Assembly (NCBI RefSeq): GCF_009193155.1
Contig: NZ_VUKD01000003.1
Location: 620,001 to 684,000 of the forward strand
Direction: 5' to 3'
DNA length: 64,000 bases
Origin: Georgenia subflava
Lineage (GTDB): Bacteria > Actinomycetota > Actinomycetes > Actinomycetales > Actinomycetaceae
Shown here in pieces: positions 1 through 8,266 of this stretch. A model generated the notes under the pieces. The model saw only the letters and a program-made list of their open reading frames with translations. It did no database searches and was not told the DNA's origin. A program made the translations under genes and the position numbers. Positions within the stretch are counted from its first letter, which is position 1, and each line of letters begins with the position of its first letter.

Positions 1-1348
<1,348 letters not shown>

Positions 1349-1364
1349 TCAGATCCGGGACTGC

Positions 1365-3569
1365 TCAGGACTCCCGCAGGACGGTGCTCTCGACGTCGTC
1401 GCCGCCGGTGTCAGGCTCCGCGGCGGTGCGGCTGATGACGGTGGCACCCGCACGGATCCGCCCGCCCGGCGGGACCTCGGTCTCCCGCCACGGCTCCAGC
1501 CGCTGCTCGCCGTCCGAGGTCACGAGCACTGTCCCGTTCGTCGAGGCGCGGTCGGTGACCCAGACCGACGTGGGCCCGACCCGCAGCGCGAGATGGGTCT
1601 TGGACAGCGTCCGGTCGGCGACCGGCACCGTGTGGTCGATCTGCTCGCCCGCCCGCGGGACGGGGCCGCGGCCGACCAGCGAGGTGCCCGGCCGCAGCAG
1701 GGTGCCGTCGATGCGGACCTGGGGCGCGGCAGCCCGGGGCGCGGCGGCCCGGGGTGCGGCAGCCCGGGACACCGGCTGCCGCGTCGCCGGTGGCTGGCCG
1801 GGGACGGCGCTGATGACGCTGCCGCGCGGCTCCTGAGCCGTCGAGGATGCCGTCGTCGGGGCGTCGGGCGTCGGTCCGGCGCCAGGTGGGGAAGCCGCTT
1901 GTCGGTGCGGCGCGGCGGAGACCGGCGCGGTCGGCGCCGGCGGGGAGCCGACCCCGGACGGTGCTGCGGCGGCGAGGCCGGAGCCGGCGGCAGGGCCGGA
2001 GGCGGCGGCAGGGCCGGAGCCGGCGACATGGCCGGAGGTGGCGGCGAGGCCGGAGCGGGCGGCATCACCGGAAGCGAAAGGACCGGTCGCGGGGCCCGAC
2101 GCGAAGCCAGCGGCCTGCCCGTGCAGCTCGGCGAGCACGCTCCGGTGCAGCCGGGGGCCGACCCGGCCGGTCACGGCCGCGCGGACGCGGGCTCGCCCGA
2201 GCAGCGTGCAGACGGCGGCGGTCCACGAGACCGTCGCCCCGAGCAGCGAGCCGAGGGCACTCCCGCGGTCGGCGGGGGTGGCGTAGGCGGCCAGCGCCTC
2301 GACGCCGTCCCGGACGACGTCGACCGACCAGACCACCGCGACGATGCCGGCGACGGTCCCGGCGAGCAGCCGTGGCACCAGGCTTCCCGCCGGTGCCTGG
2401 TCTCCCGACGGCACCGGGCGGCCGGGCGGCGGGGTCCCGGCCGGACGACGCGAGCCGTCCCCGTGCAGCAGGTGCGGCAGCATCGCCCAGAGCGCGGTCC
2501 CGCGGGACAGCCGTGCCCCGGCGACGATCACGAGCGCGCCGGTCGCGGCGCCCAGGAGCAGCAGGACGGCGCCCGTGACGACCGCGGGCGCACCTGTCAG
2601 GCCGAGGGCGCTCTCACGCCCGGCACCCGCCCGCACGAGCGTGGCGCCGGCGAGACCGAGGACCCAGGCCAGGGTGCCGACCGCCAGCCGTCCGAGGTCG
2701 GCGTAGGCCGGGTAGAGGGTGCGGAGCGCGACCTGACGGCGGATCATCATGGAGCCGAAGGTGGTCCAGTCGCGCCGGTAGTCGCCGGGGTCGAGGAAGG
2801 GCTGGGCCGGGCCGGGCACGAGGAGCATGGCAACAGTCTGCCGTGCCGTGCGCGCCCCCGGTGTCCCCGGCCCGACGGGCGGCACTTCGGGAGCGGGGGT
2901 CCAGGCGGCGGCGTGGATCCGGTTCGCGCCGGAGAGCAGGCTCACGGTCGCGAGCCCCGTCGCCAGCGCGGCGACGCCGGAACCGAGCACCCGGGCCACA
3001 TCGACCGTGACGCCGGCCTTGGCCTCCGCGCGGCTGAGCTCGTGCACGTCGAGCGGCGTGAGCCCGAGCGCCGCGGCGCTGGGAAGGATCTCCCCGGCCA
3101 GGACGGCCAGCACGCCCAGCAGGGCGGCCAGCGCCAGGAACCCCAGGACCGTGCGGGTGGCGATGGCCCGGTGCGGTCGGGCGGCGTCCCGGAACCGCCC
3201 CGCCCGGGTGGGGGTCGCGAGCCAGGCCGCGACCGCACGGGAGAGCAGGCTGCCGGCGCGGATCACCAGCAGGCCGAGGACGGCGGCGGAGACGGCGATG
3301 AACGTAGCTCCCCCTGCGAGCCACGTCACGACCGCGTCCGCCGCCGCCATCTGCCAGCGCTCGTACGCCGCGGCACCGAGCATCGCGGCGGCGATGCCGA
3401 GAAGCCATGCCGCCGCCCCGGCGCCCAGCCGGGCACGGGAGGCGTACGCACGTCCGAGCACGTCCAGCGCCTCGCGCCGAATGGGCGCGAGAGTGTCGTT
3501 GGCCGACCACGGTTCGCTGACCTCCGCCGCGGAGAGGTAGGGGCGGGCGACCGTCGGTACGAACGGCAA
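1365..3569 (-). CDS. polytopic membrane protein with C-terminal FHA domain
   Basis: The protein has about 734 residues. The first two thirds hold roughly eight hydrophobic segments in pairs. A low-complexity Ala/Gly/Pro linker with DNA-level repeats follows, then a C-terminal forkhead-associated domain (last ~110 residues) with the phosphothreonine-binding signature VGRG...LSKTHLAL...STNGTVL. I chose the TTG at 3569 because an AGGAGG SD lies 5 nt upstream; the frame is open back to an ATG at 3737, but that would overlap the esx gene. It follows the WXG100-type gene at 3685-3975 as the second gene of that unit. FHA domains bind phosphothreonine, so it is a plausible membrane target of the Ser/Thr kinase at 24452. 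Its exact role in secretion is not known. Confidence 0.8.
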   Translation of the reverse strand: MPFVPTVARPYLSAAEVSEPWSANDTLAPIRREALDVLGRAYASRARLGAGAAAWLLGIAAAMLGAAAYERWQMAAADAVVTWLAGGATFIAVSAAVLGLLVIRAGSLLSRAVAAWLATPTRAGRFRDAARPHRAIATRTVLGFLALAALLGVLAVLAGEILPSAAALGLTPLDVHELSRAEAKAGVTVDVARVLGSGVAALATGLATVSLLSGANRIHAAAWTPAPEVPPVGPGTPGARTARQTVAMLLVPGPAQPFLDPGDYRRDWTTFGSMMIRRQVALRTLYPAYADLGRLAVGTLAWVLGLAGATLVRAGAGRESALGLTGAPAVVTGAVLLLLGAATGALVIVAGARLSRGTALWAMLPHLLHGDGSRRPAGTPPPGRPVPSGDQAPAGSLVPRLLAGTVAGIVAVVWSVDVVRDGVEALAAYATPADRGSALGSLLGATVSWTAAVCTLLGRARVRAAVTGRVGPRLHRSVLAELHGQAAGFASGPATGPFASGDAARSGLAATSGHVAGSGPAAASGPAAGSGLAAAAPSGVGSPPAPTAPVSAAPHRQAASPPGAGPTPDAPTTASSTAQEPRGSVISAVPGQPPATRQPVSRAAAPRAAAPRAAAPQVRIDGTLLRPGTSLVGRGPVPRAGEQIDHTVPVADRTLSKTHLALRVGPTSVWVTDRASTNGTVLVTSDGEQRLEPWRETEVPPGGRIRAGATVISRTAAEPDTGGDDVESTVLRES
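1980..2069 (-). repeat. in-frame 18-bp tandem repeat in the FHA membrane protein
   Basis: Five imperfect 18-bp copies encode a hexapeptide of the type (A/G)SGPAA in the linker before the FHA domain. A second set of three 15-bp copies (about 1728-1772, RAAAP) lies nearer the FHA domain. All periods keep the reading frame. Confidence 0.8.
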
Positions 3570-3684
3570 CGTCCCCTCCTCGCCTTCCTCACCGGGCCTG
3601 TGCCGCGGAACCCTGGCCGGACGACCGCGGGCACGAGCGCTCGGCCCGTGCCCGCCCCACGCCGGGCGCTGCCCGGCGGGTCGA

Positions 3685-3975
3685 TCAGATACCGGCGGCC
3701 AGCTGGCTGTCGGTGTCCCGGAGCGCGTTGGCGGCATTGGTCAGGTACGCCGAGAGGTCCTGCAGGCCTTCGATGGTCGACTGCGCACCCTGGGTGAACT
3801 GCTGGTACGACTCGTTGAACCGGACCGAGGCCTGGTCCGTGACGAAGCCGGAGTCGACAAGGCTCTGGATCTGGGACTGAAGCCGGTTCAGGTCCCCGAT
3901 GATCTGCTCCTTGGCCGTCGCGAGGCTGTTGGCCTCGCGCTCCATCTCGTCGTAGCTGACGTTGATGTTCGACAT
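3685..3975 (-). CDS. WXG100-family protein (EsxA/EsxB-like)
   Basis: This is a 96-residue helical protein beginning MSNINVSYDEMEREANSL. Length, predicted helix-turn-helix hairpin and charge pattern match WXG100 proteins, the small dimeric substrates of type VII secretion. The usual WXG turn is replaced by SGF (SLVDSGFVTDQASVRF), a variant common in actinobacterial members. The ATG at 3975 is preceded by a GGGGGAG SD; an in-frame start at 4011 would only add a non-conserved stretch. The gene is the first of a unit with the FHA membrane protein and has a promoter and palindrome (4032-4096) shared with two other units of the locus. Confidence 0.85.
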   Translation of the reverse strand: MSNINVSYDEMEREANSLATAKEQIIGDLNRLQSQIQSLVDSGFVTDQASVRFNESYQQFTQGAQSTIEGLQDLSAYLTNAANALRDTDSQLAAGI

Positions 3976-4031
3976 CTTCGCGTCACTCCCCCTTCGGGTT
4001 GGTGGTCCCACCGCCGACCGGCGGGAACCGC

Positions 4032-4096
4032 TGAGTCATTCCTACCGGGGCGCCCGGTCGTTTGTCGCGTCCCGGCGATGGGGACAACTACCCATC
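4032..4096 (-). promoter_or_regulatory. shared palindromic operator A and esx promoter
   Basis: The palindrome at 4077-4096 reads GATGGGTAGTTGTCCCCATC on the minus strand, with its centre at 4086.5. Its centre is 42.5 nt upstream of the T of a TAGGAA -10 hexamer (4039-4044), which lies in GGTAGGAATGACTCA. That element recurs as GGTAGAAACGACTCA before the second esx-like gene. A CGACAA -35-like hexamer is 17 nt upstream of the -10. Operators B (8196-8259) and C (23662-23717) have the same layout. The rest of 3976-4266 shows no gene. Confidence 0.68.
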
Positions 4097-4266
4097 ACCG
4101 CTCTGACCTGCAGTGATGCGCTCCGGCACGCCCCAGCTGACTGCTCTCCGCGTGGCACCCGACGGCGGCGATCCGGGGTACGCGAGAGGCCCGCGTGGAG
4201 CGCGTGACGGCTGCACGGACGAGGTGCCGGTGCAGGGTCGGGCGACGCTACGTCGGCGGCGCCGGC

Positions 4267-4605
4267 TCAGCCGGTCCGCACGGCTAGCACGAGCGCCCCG
4301 ACGATCACCGCGGTGCTGACGCAGCACAGCAGCAGGCCGACGCGGCCGAGCCAGGACGACCGGCCCACGGCGGAGCGACGGACGGAGACGATCCCGGGCA
4401 CCAGACCGATCGGTCCGAGGCCGGCCAGGCCCAGGCCGAGGGCCACCAGGCCGGCGGCGTCCCCGCGGCCGGCGCCGACCACGTCGCGCTCGGCGTCGGT
4501 GAGCTCGTCCCGGCGGCCCGCGCGGGTGAGCCGGGCGAGCTCGTTGTAGGACCTCACCCGCTCGCGGTCGCCGCCGTCCGCCCGGGCCGGGTCATGCCTC
4601 GGCAT
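4267..4605 (-). CDS. small two-helix membrane protein
   Basis: This 112-residue protein has a charged N-terminal half (RSYNELARLTRAGRRDEL) followed by two hydrophobic segments, AAGLVALGLGLAGLGPIGLV and a C-terminal stretch ending GALVLAVRTG. It resembles small actinobacterial DUF4190-like membrane proteins in layout only; no family is assigned. The ATG at 4605 overlaps the end of the upstream gene by 14 nt, so the two are translationally linked. It is the last gene of the unit starting at 8147 and may anchor or assist the secretion set, which is inference from position. Confidence 0.65.
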   Translation of the reverse strand: MPRHDPARADGGDRERVRSYNELARLTRAGRRDELTDAERDVVGAGRGDAAGLVALGLGLAGLGPIGLVPGIVSVRRSAVGRSSWLGRVGLLLCCVSTAVIVGALVLAVRTG

Positions 4606-5176
4606 GGTCCCAGCTGCCGACGAGCTCACCGTCGGAGTCCTCGAGCCAGAGGTTGTCCGCGAACTCGTCGAGCTCGTCCAGCATCGTCACGGCCTGTGCC
4701 GGGTCGAGCGTGGTGAGCACGAGCAGGACCGTCAGGTCCGCGACGTCCCACCGGTAGGTCACCGTGACGAGCAGGTCCTCGTTGGCGGGATGGGCGCGCC
4801 CGGCCGAGACCGTCCGGGTGCCACGGCCGAGGTACTGCGCGTCGAAGGTCTCGGTCGCGGGGTCCAGCGGCCCGTGCGCGGCGTCCTCCCCGACCGCGGC
4901 GGTGGGCACGAACAGCAGCCGTGCCTTGGCCATCGCGCCGAGGTCCTCGGGCAGGAACAGGTAGGCGTCCCCCTCGTCCCGTCCCCGCTCGCTCTCCGCG
5001 ACGTCCTGCATCAGCAGGGTGAAGCGCTCGCGTCCCTCGGCGTCGGTCGGGCCGTAGTCCTCGGCCACGGAGCGCGCCCACCCGAGCGGGTCGGTCCCGC
5101 GCCGGTCGGGGTAGCCGTTCGGCACGAGGACCCAGACGGCCGGGTCGGGGTGCGCGGTCAGGTTCACGGACTTCAT
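4592..5176 (-). CDS. hypothetical protein of the secretion locus
   Basis: This 194-residue acidic, soluble protein starts MKSVNLTAHPDPAVWVLVP. It has no signal peptide or membrane segment. Hydrophobic beta-like stretches alternate with acidic ones (e.g. TVLLVLTTLDPAQAV), suggesting an alpha/beta fold. The start overlaps the stop of the upstream gene by ATGA, and its end overlaps the next gene, so it belongs to the same operon. Like its neighbour at 5173-5811, it begins with a short VVP/LVP-type strand and has a later FLPED/YLPVE-type segment, so the two may be distant relatives. I do not recognise the family. A cytosolic chaperone for the esx-like or secreted proteins is one possibility, unsupported by homology here. 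Confidence 0.7.
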   Translation of the reverse strand: MKSVNLTAHPDPAVWVLVPNGYPDRRGTDPLGWARSVAEDYGPTDAEGRERFTLLMQDVAESERGRDEGDAYLFLPEDLGAMAKARLLFVPTAAVGEDAAHGPLDPATETFDAQYLGRGTRTVSAGRAHPANEDLLVTVTYRWDVADLTVLLVLTTLDPAQAVTMLDELDEFADNLWLEDSDGELVGSWDHAEA

Positions 5177-5811
5177 CGTGCGGCCTCCGTCCCCACCCAG
5201 CGGAAGGTGGTGAGCATCGCGTCCACGAGCTCGGTGACCGCGTCGGCCACCGCAGCTCCGCCCTCGCCGTCCGCCTCCAGGATCGTGGCCGCGAGGATCA
5301 CGTACCGGGAGGTGTCGGTGGGGTCGGTCAGGTAGTAGCTGATCTGCCGGCTGGCGACCGGCGAGCCGGACAGCTCCCCGCCGCCGTCGGAGGCGAGCCC
5401 CGCGCGCGTCGCACGGACGCAGGGCGTCCCGCCGACCTCGATCACCTCGGCGCCGGGGTGCCGGGCGGCGACGCCCAGCAGCACGTCCATCGGCTCGTCG
5501 TCGCCGTCGAGGCTCGGCACGCTCGCGATCACGGACGCCGGCACCGTGATCCCGTGCACCCGCTCCACGGGGAGGTAGAGCTCGACCCCGGACTGCGCCG
5601 CCGCAGCACGCAGCTGGCGGTGCAGGGCGCCCTGGATCTGGCTGCGGAGCCTCGCCGCCTGCGGCCCGGAGGTTCCCGCGAACGTCCTGTCGAGGATCTT
5701 CTCGACCGCCTCGCGCGATCCCTTGCCGACCGGGATGCGACCCCAGCCCGTCGGCACGACGATCGTGAACGGCACGTGGGCGCGCCCCCTGCTCGTCACG
5801 GCGGCATTCAT
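5173..5811 (-). CDS. hypothetical protein of the secretion locus
   Basis: This 212-residue soluble protein begins MNAAVTSRGRAHVPFTIVVP. Features are a Gly-rich TGWGRIPVGKGS near the start, a basic amphipathic helix (ARLRSQIQGALHRQLRAA), then alternating strands and an acidic C-terminal third. There is no membrane segment or signal peptide. It overlaps its neighbours by ATGA on both sides (5808-5811 and 5173-5176), showing tight translational coupling. No known family is recognised. Position between a membrane protein and another soluble protein, downstream of two WXG100-type/substrate genes, suggests an accessory role in the same secretion system. Confidence 0.7.
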   Translation of the reverse strand: MNAAVTSRGRAHVPFTIVVPTGWGRIPVGKGSREAVEKILDRTFAGTSGPQAARLRSQIQGALHRQLRAAAAQSGVELYLPVERVHGITVPASVIASVPSLDGDDEPMDVLLGVAARHPGAEVIEVGGTPCVRATRAGLASDGGGELSGSPVASRQISYYLTDPTDTSRYVILAATILEADGEGGAAVADAVTELVDAMLTTFRWVGTEAAR

Positions 5812-6476
5812 CGGTTCTCTCCCCGGTTCGTCGCGGCTGCGTGGCCGTCCTGGCGCCCAGGCCGCTTGCGAGCCTGCCTGCTCGCCCTCTTGCGCTCGGC
5901 GCCCTCACGGCGGCGCCTTGCGCGCTCGCGCCGCTCCCGGCGCCGCAGGACCGCTCCGACGATACCCGTCCCCAGCGCGAGCACGGCCACGCCGATCCAC
6001 ACCCAGAAGGCACCGAAGGCGACCCCGAAGTACTCGCTGCCGAGGAAGGACGACGTCGCCGCGAAGAAGCCCGCGACGGCCCGGCAGGCGCCTGCCAGCG
6101 CCACCGCGCCCCAGAACAGCAGCACGATCGGGATGGCCCGCGGGTCCTGGTCGGCGGTCGCGGGCCGGTAGGTCGCCACGGTGCGGACCGCCAGCACGAG
6201 CCCCCACCCGGCGAGCAGGTACAGCGCCGGGGCGTGGCCCCAGTAGAGCGCGGCCACGACGAAGGAGTACCAGCGCTCCCCCAGTCCCCCGGCCGTGACG
6301 TCGGCGAGCGTGCCGACGAGCCCGCCGCGCGGCATCACGTGCCGCGCGGCAGAGATGTAGAGCGACACCCACGCGAAGACGGCGAGCGTGAGGAGCGCGA
6401 CCACCTGGAACTGGCGCACGGGGGTGGCCGTCAGGGAGGAGCCCTGGCGGCCACGGGCGGCGTCAGGTCCGCTCAC
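5808..6476 (-). CDS. four-helix membrane protein of the secretion locus
   Basis: The protein has 222 residues. Hydrophobic segments include VVALLTLAVFAWVSLYIS, a long double-length segment around WGHAPALYLLAGWGLVLAV, VLLFWGAVALAGACRAVAGFF and VWIGVAVLALGTGIVGAVL. The C-terminal tail is strongly basic (RRRERRERARRRREGAERK). The chosen GTG at 6476 (VSGPDAARG) lies just after the stop of the upstream gene; a longer frame exists but overlaps that gene entirely. No EccB, EccD or EccE homologue is present nearby, so this polytopic protein is a candidate for a channel or anchoring part. That is inference from position. Confidence 0.72.
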   Translation of the reverse strand: MSGPDAARGRQGSSLTATPVRQFQVVALLTLAVFAWVSLYISAARHVMPRGGLVGTLADVTAGGLGERWYSFVVAALYWGHAPALYLLAGWGLVLAVRTVATYRPATADQDPRAIPIVLLFWGAVALAGACRAVAGFFAATSSFLGSEYFGVAFGAFWVWIGVAVLALGTGIVGAVLRRRERRERARRRREGAERKRASRQARKRPGRQDGHAAATNRGENR

Positions 6477-6480
6477 GCAC

Positions 6481-7839
6481 TCACCTGAGGTAACCGCCCA
6501 CGTCGTCCTGCTGGCGCTGGTCGCCGACCATCGAGTCGAGGACGTTGCCGCCCCAGCTGGCCACCGGGTTGGCGAACCCGGTGGTCCCGTAGATCGACAT
6601 CGCGCCCTCGGCGTTGGACCAGCCACCCGTGAGCATCTGCAGACGCACGAGCTGGTCGGCGGCCTGGCCACCGCCCTGCCCCTGCACGGCCATGCGCTGG
6701 TAGTAGCTCATCTGGTAGGCGTCCGCCCCGCCGCCGGAGCGCAGGACGTTGGCCCAGCCGTTGTCGGCGACGTTCTGCCGGGCCGACTGGAACGGGTTGC
6801 GCGTGGTCGGCGGGGTCGTCGCGTCCAGGTACTCCTGACGCGCCCTCTCGCGCCCGGTGCGCGAGCGGCGCCGGGAAGCACGGTTGCCGGCGCGTCCGCG
6901 CCGCGGCACGCCGCGCGGACGGGCCGGGGTGAGGACGGAGGCACGGTTGCGGGCCACCTGCGTGGCGCGGGAGGCACGCACGCCGCGCAGCGCCAGGGCG
7001 CCGATCTTGCCGACGCCGAGCGTGGCCAGGCCGATGACGTCCCAGGCGAAGTCGCCCCAGCCCTTGTTGCCGTTCTCCGCCAGGGCGAAGTTGATCGCCG
7101 CGGCCCCCACCCCCACCACGAGGGCGATCGTGAGCAGGTTCAGACCGGGCACGAAGAGGGAGACGACGGCGATGACCGCACCGATCGCGCCGAGCACCTT
7201 GGCGACGCCGTCGAGGAACTCGGCGTTCTTGTTGAGGAACTGCCGCCAGCCCGAGTCGTCCAGGTCGTTGATCTCGAGCGCGTCCTCGATCTTGCCCCGG
7301 GCGATCTCGGCGTGCTCGTCGCGGTGGTTCGCAGCGGTCCGCAGCAGGGCGAACGCGGCCTCGAGGCGCCCGTCCGCGGCGTTGTACGCCGTCTGTGCCG
7401 CGTCGGCGTTCTCCTCCGCCCTGGTCCGGGCGGCGTCGTCCTCGGCGTTCCACCCGGCGCGGCGGTGCTGCGCCAGGTCCTCCGACGCCGTGGCCATCGC
7501 GGTGCGGGCGTCCCGCGCGTTCTCCAGGGCCGTCTCCGACCAGGTCTGGGCGTGCCGCAGGTGCGGGACGTACCCGTTCAGCGCCGTACCGGTGTCTGCG
7601 TAGCGGTCCTTCGCGAGCTCGATCTCCGCGGCCACCTCGTTGGCACGCTCGCGGAACTTGTCCACGGCCTTGCTCGTCATCCCGTCCGACGCCGCGATCG
7701 AACGCAGGTTCTCGGCGGCGGCCGAGATCGTGCTCGCCGTCGCGACCATGCTGTCGGCGCCGGTCGCCACGGCCTCCGGGTCGCCCGGGACGGGGTCGTC
7801 CCACATGTTCAGCGGGCTCCAGTCGGTGGGCCTGGTCAT
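6481..7839 (-). CDS. candidate type VII secretion substrate with N-terminal helical domain
   Basis: The protein has 452 residues. The N-terminal ~230 residues are almost entirely alpha-helical and Ala/Glu-rich, as in the WXG/LXG-type export domains of large type VII substrates. Then comes a hydrophobic segment (VAKVLGAIGAVIAVVSLFVP and a second one), a basic Arg-rich stretch (RGVPRRGRAGNRASRRRSR), and a soluble C-terminus ending in DQRQQDDVGGYLR. The ATG at 7839 shares one base with the stop of the WXG100-like gene upstream (TGATG); ORFs further 5' are not conserved-looking. A substrate encoded directly after its small partner is the usual type VII arrangement. No recognised toxin motif is visible at the C-terminus and no immunity gene is obvious. 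Confidence 0.7.
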   Translation of the reverse strand: MTRPTDWSPLNMWDDPVPGDPEAVATGADSMVATASTISAAAENLRSIAASDGMTSKAVDKFRERANEVAAEIELAKDRYADTGTALNGYVPHLRHAQTWSETALENARDARTAMATASEDLAQHRRAGWNAEDDAARTRAEENADAAQTAYNAADGRLEAAFALLRTAANHRDEHAEIARGKIEDALEINDLDDSGWRQFLNKNAEFLDGVAKVLGAIGAVIAVVSLFVPGLNLLTIALVVGVGAAAINFALAENGNKGWGDFAWDVIGLATLGVGKIGALALRGVRASRATQVARNRASVLTPARPRGVPRRGRAGNRASRRRSRTGRERARQEYLDATTPPTTRNPFQSARQNVADNGWANVLRSGGGADAYQMSYYQRMAVQGQGGGQAADQLVRLQMLTGGWSNAEGAMSIYGTTGFANPVASWGGNVLDSMVGDQRQQDDVGGYLR

Positions 7840-8147
7840 CAGCGCGCTCCCTGCGTGGTCTCGGGGTCCTGGGTGATGGCGCGCGCCAGCTCGCTGTCCC
7901 ACTCCTCGAACGCGATGCCGACGTTCTCCGAGACGCTGCCGAGGCCGGCGATGGTCTCCACCATCTCCTGGCGGCGGCTCTGCCAGTTGTCGGCGAAGTC
8001 CCGCACGCGGTCGGCGAGGCCGCCGTGACCCACGTGGGCAGCGAGGTCCGCCGCGTCCTCCTTGGCACCCTTGAGCGTCTCGACGATGTCGCCCAGCTGT
8101 CGGCCGGTGGCCCTGAGCAGCTCGGTGTCCACATCGATGTCCGCCAT
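7839..8147 (-). CDS. WXG100-like small helical protein
   Basis: This is a 102-residue protein with two predicted helices (DTELLRATGRQLGDIVETL and SRRQEMVETIAGLGSVSEN) separated by a turn containing DNWQS in place of WXG. Size and heptad pattern fit WXG100/EspC-like partners of type VII substrates. An [12 protein letters not shown] stands before the ATG. It is the first gene of a six-gene operon and has its own promoter with operator B. It likely forms a pair with the helical domain of the protein encoded next. Confidence 0.78.
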   Translation of the reverse strand: MADIDVDTELLRATGRQLGDIVETLKGAKEDAADLAAHVGHGGLADRVRDFADNWQSRRQEMVETIAGLGSVSENVGIAFEEWDSELARAITQDPETTQGAR

Positions 8148-8195
8148 GTGTCCCCCTCCTTCTGGCGTCGCGCGTCGCGCACGTGGCGCCGGTGA

Positions 8196-8259
8196 TGAGT
8201 CGTTTCTACCGCACGGGCACCCCGCGGCTCATCCTCGCGGCATGGGGAGAACTCCCCTG
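8196..8259 (-). promoter_or_regulatory. shared palindromic operator B and promoter
   Basis: The perfect inverted repeat GGGGAG-TT-CTCCCC (8244-8257, minus strand) has its centre at 8250.5. That is 42.5 nt upstream of the T of a TAGAAA -10 hexamer (8203-8208) within GGTAGAAACGACTCA. No good -35 box (TGAGCC at 17 nt), which fits an activator-dependent promoter. Transcription would start about 50 nt before the ATG at 8147. Confidence 0.72.
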
Positions 8260-8266
8260 CCCACCC

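Noticed and set aside
4592-6013. single 473-residue protein covering the hypothetical genes
   Set aside because: Its first 279 residues are Arg-rich shadow of the 5173-5811 gene; the real start is the ATG at 5176, coupled by ATGA.
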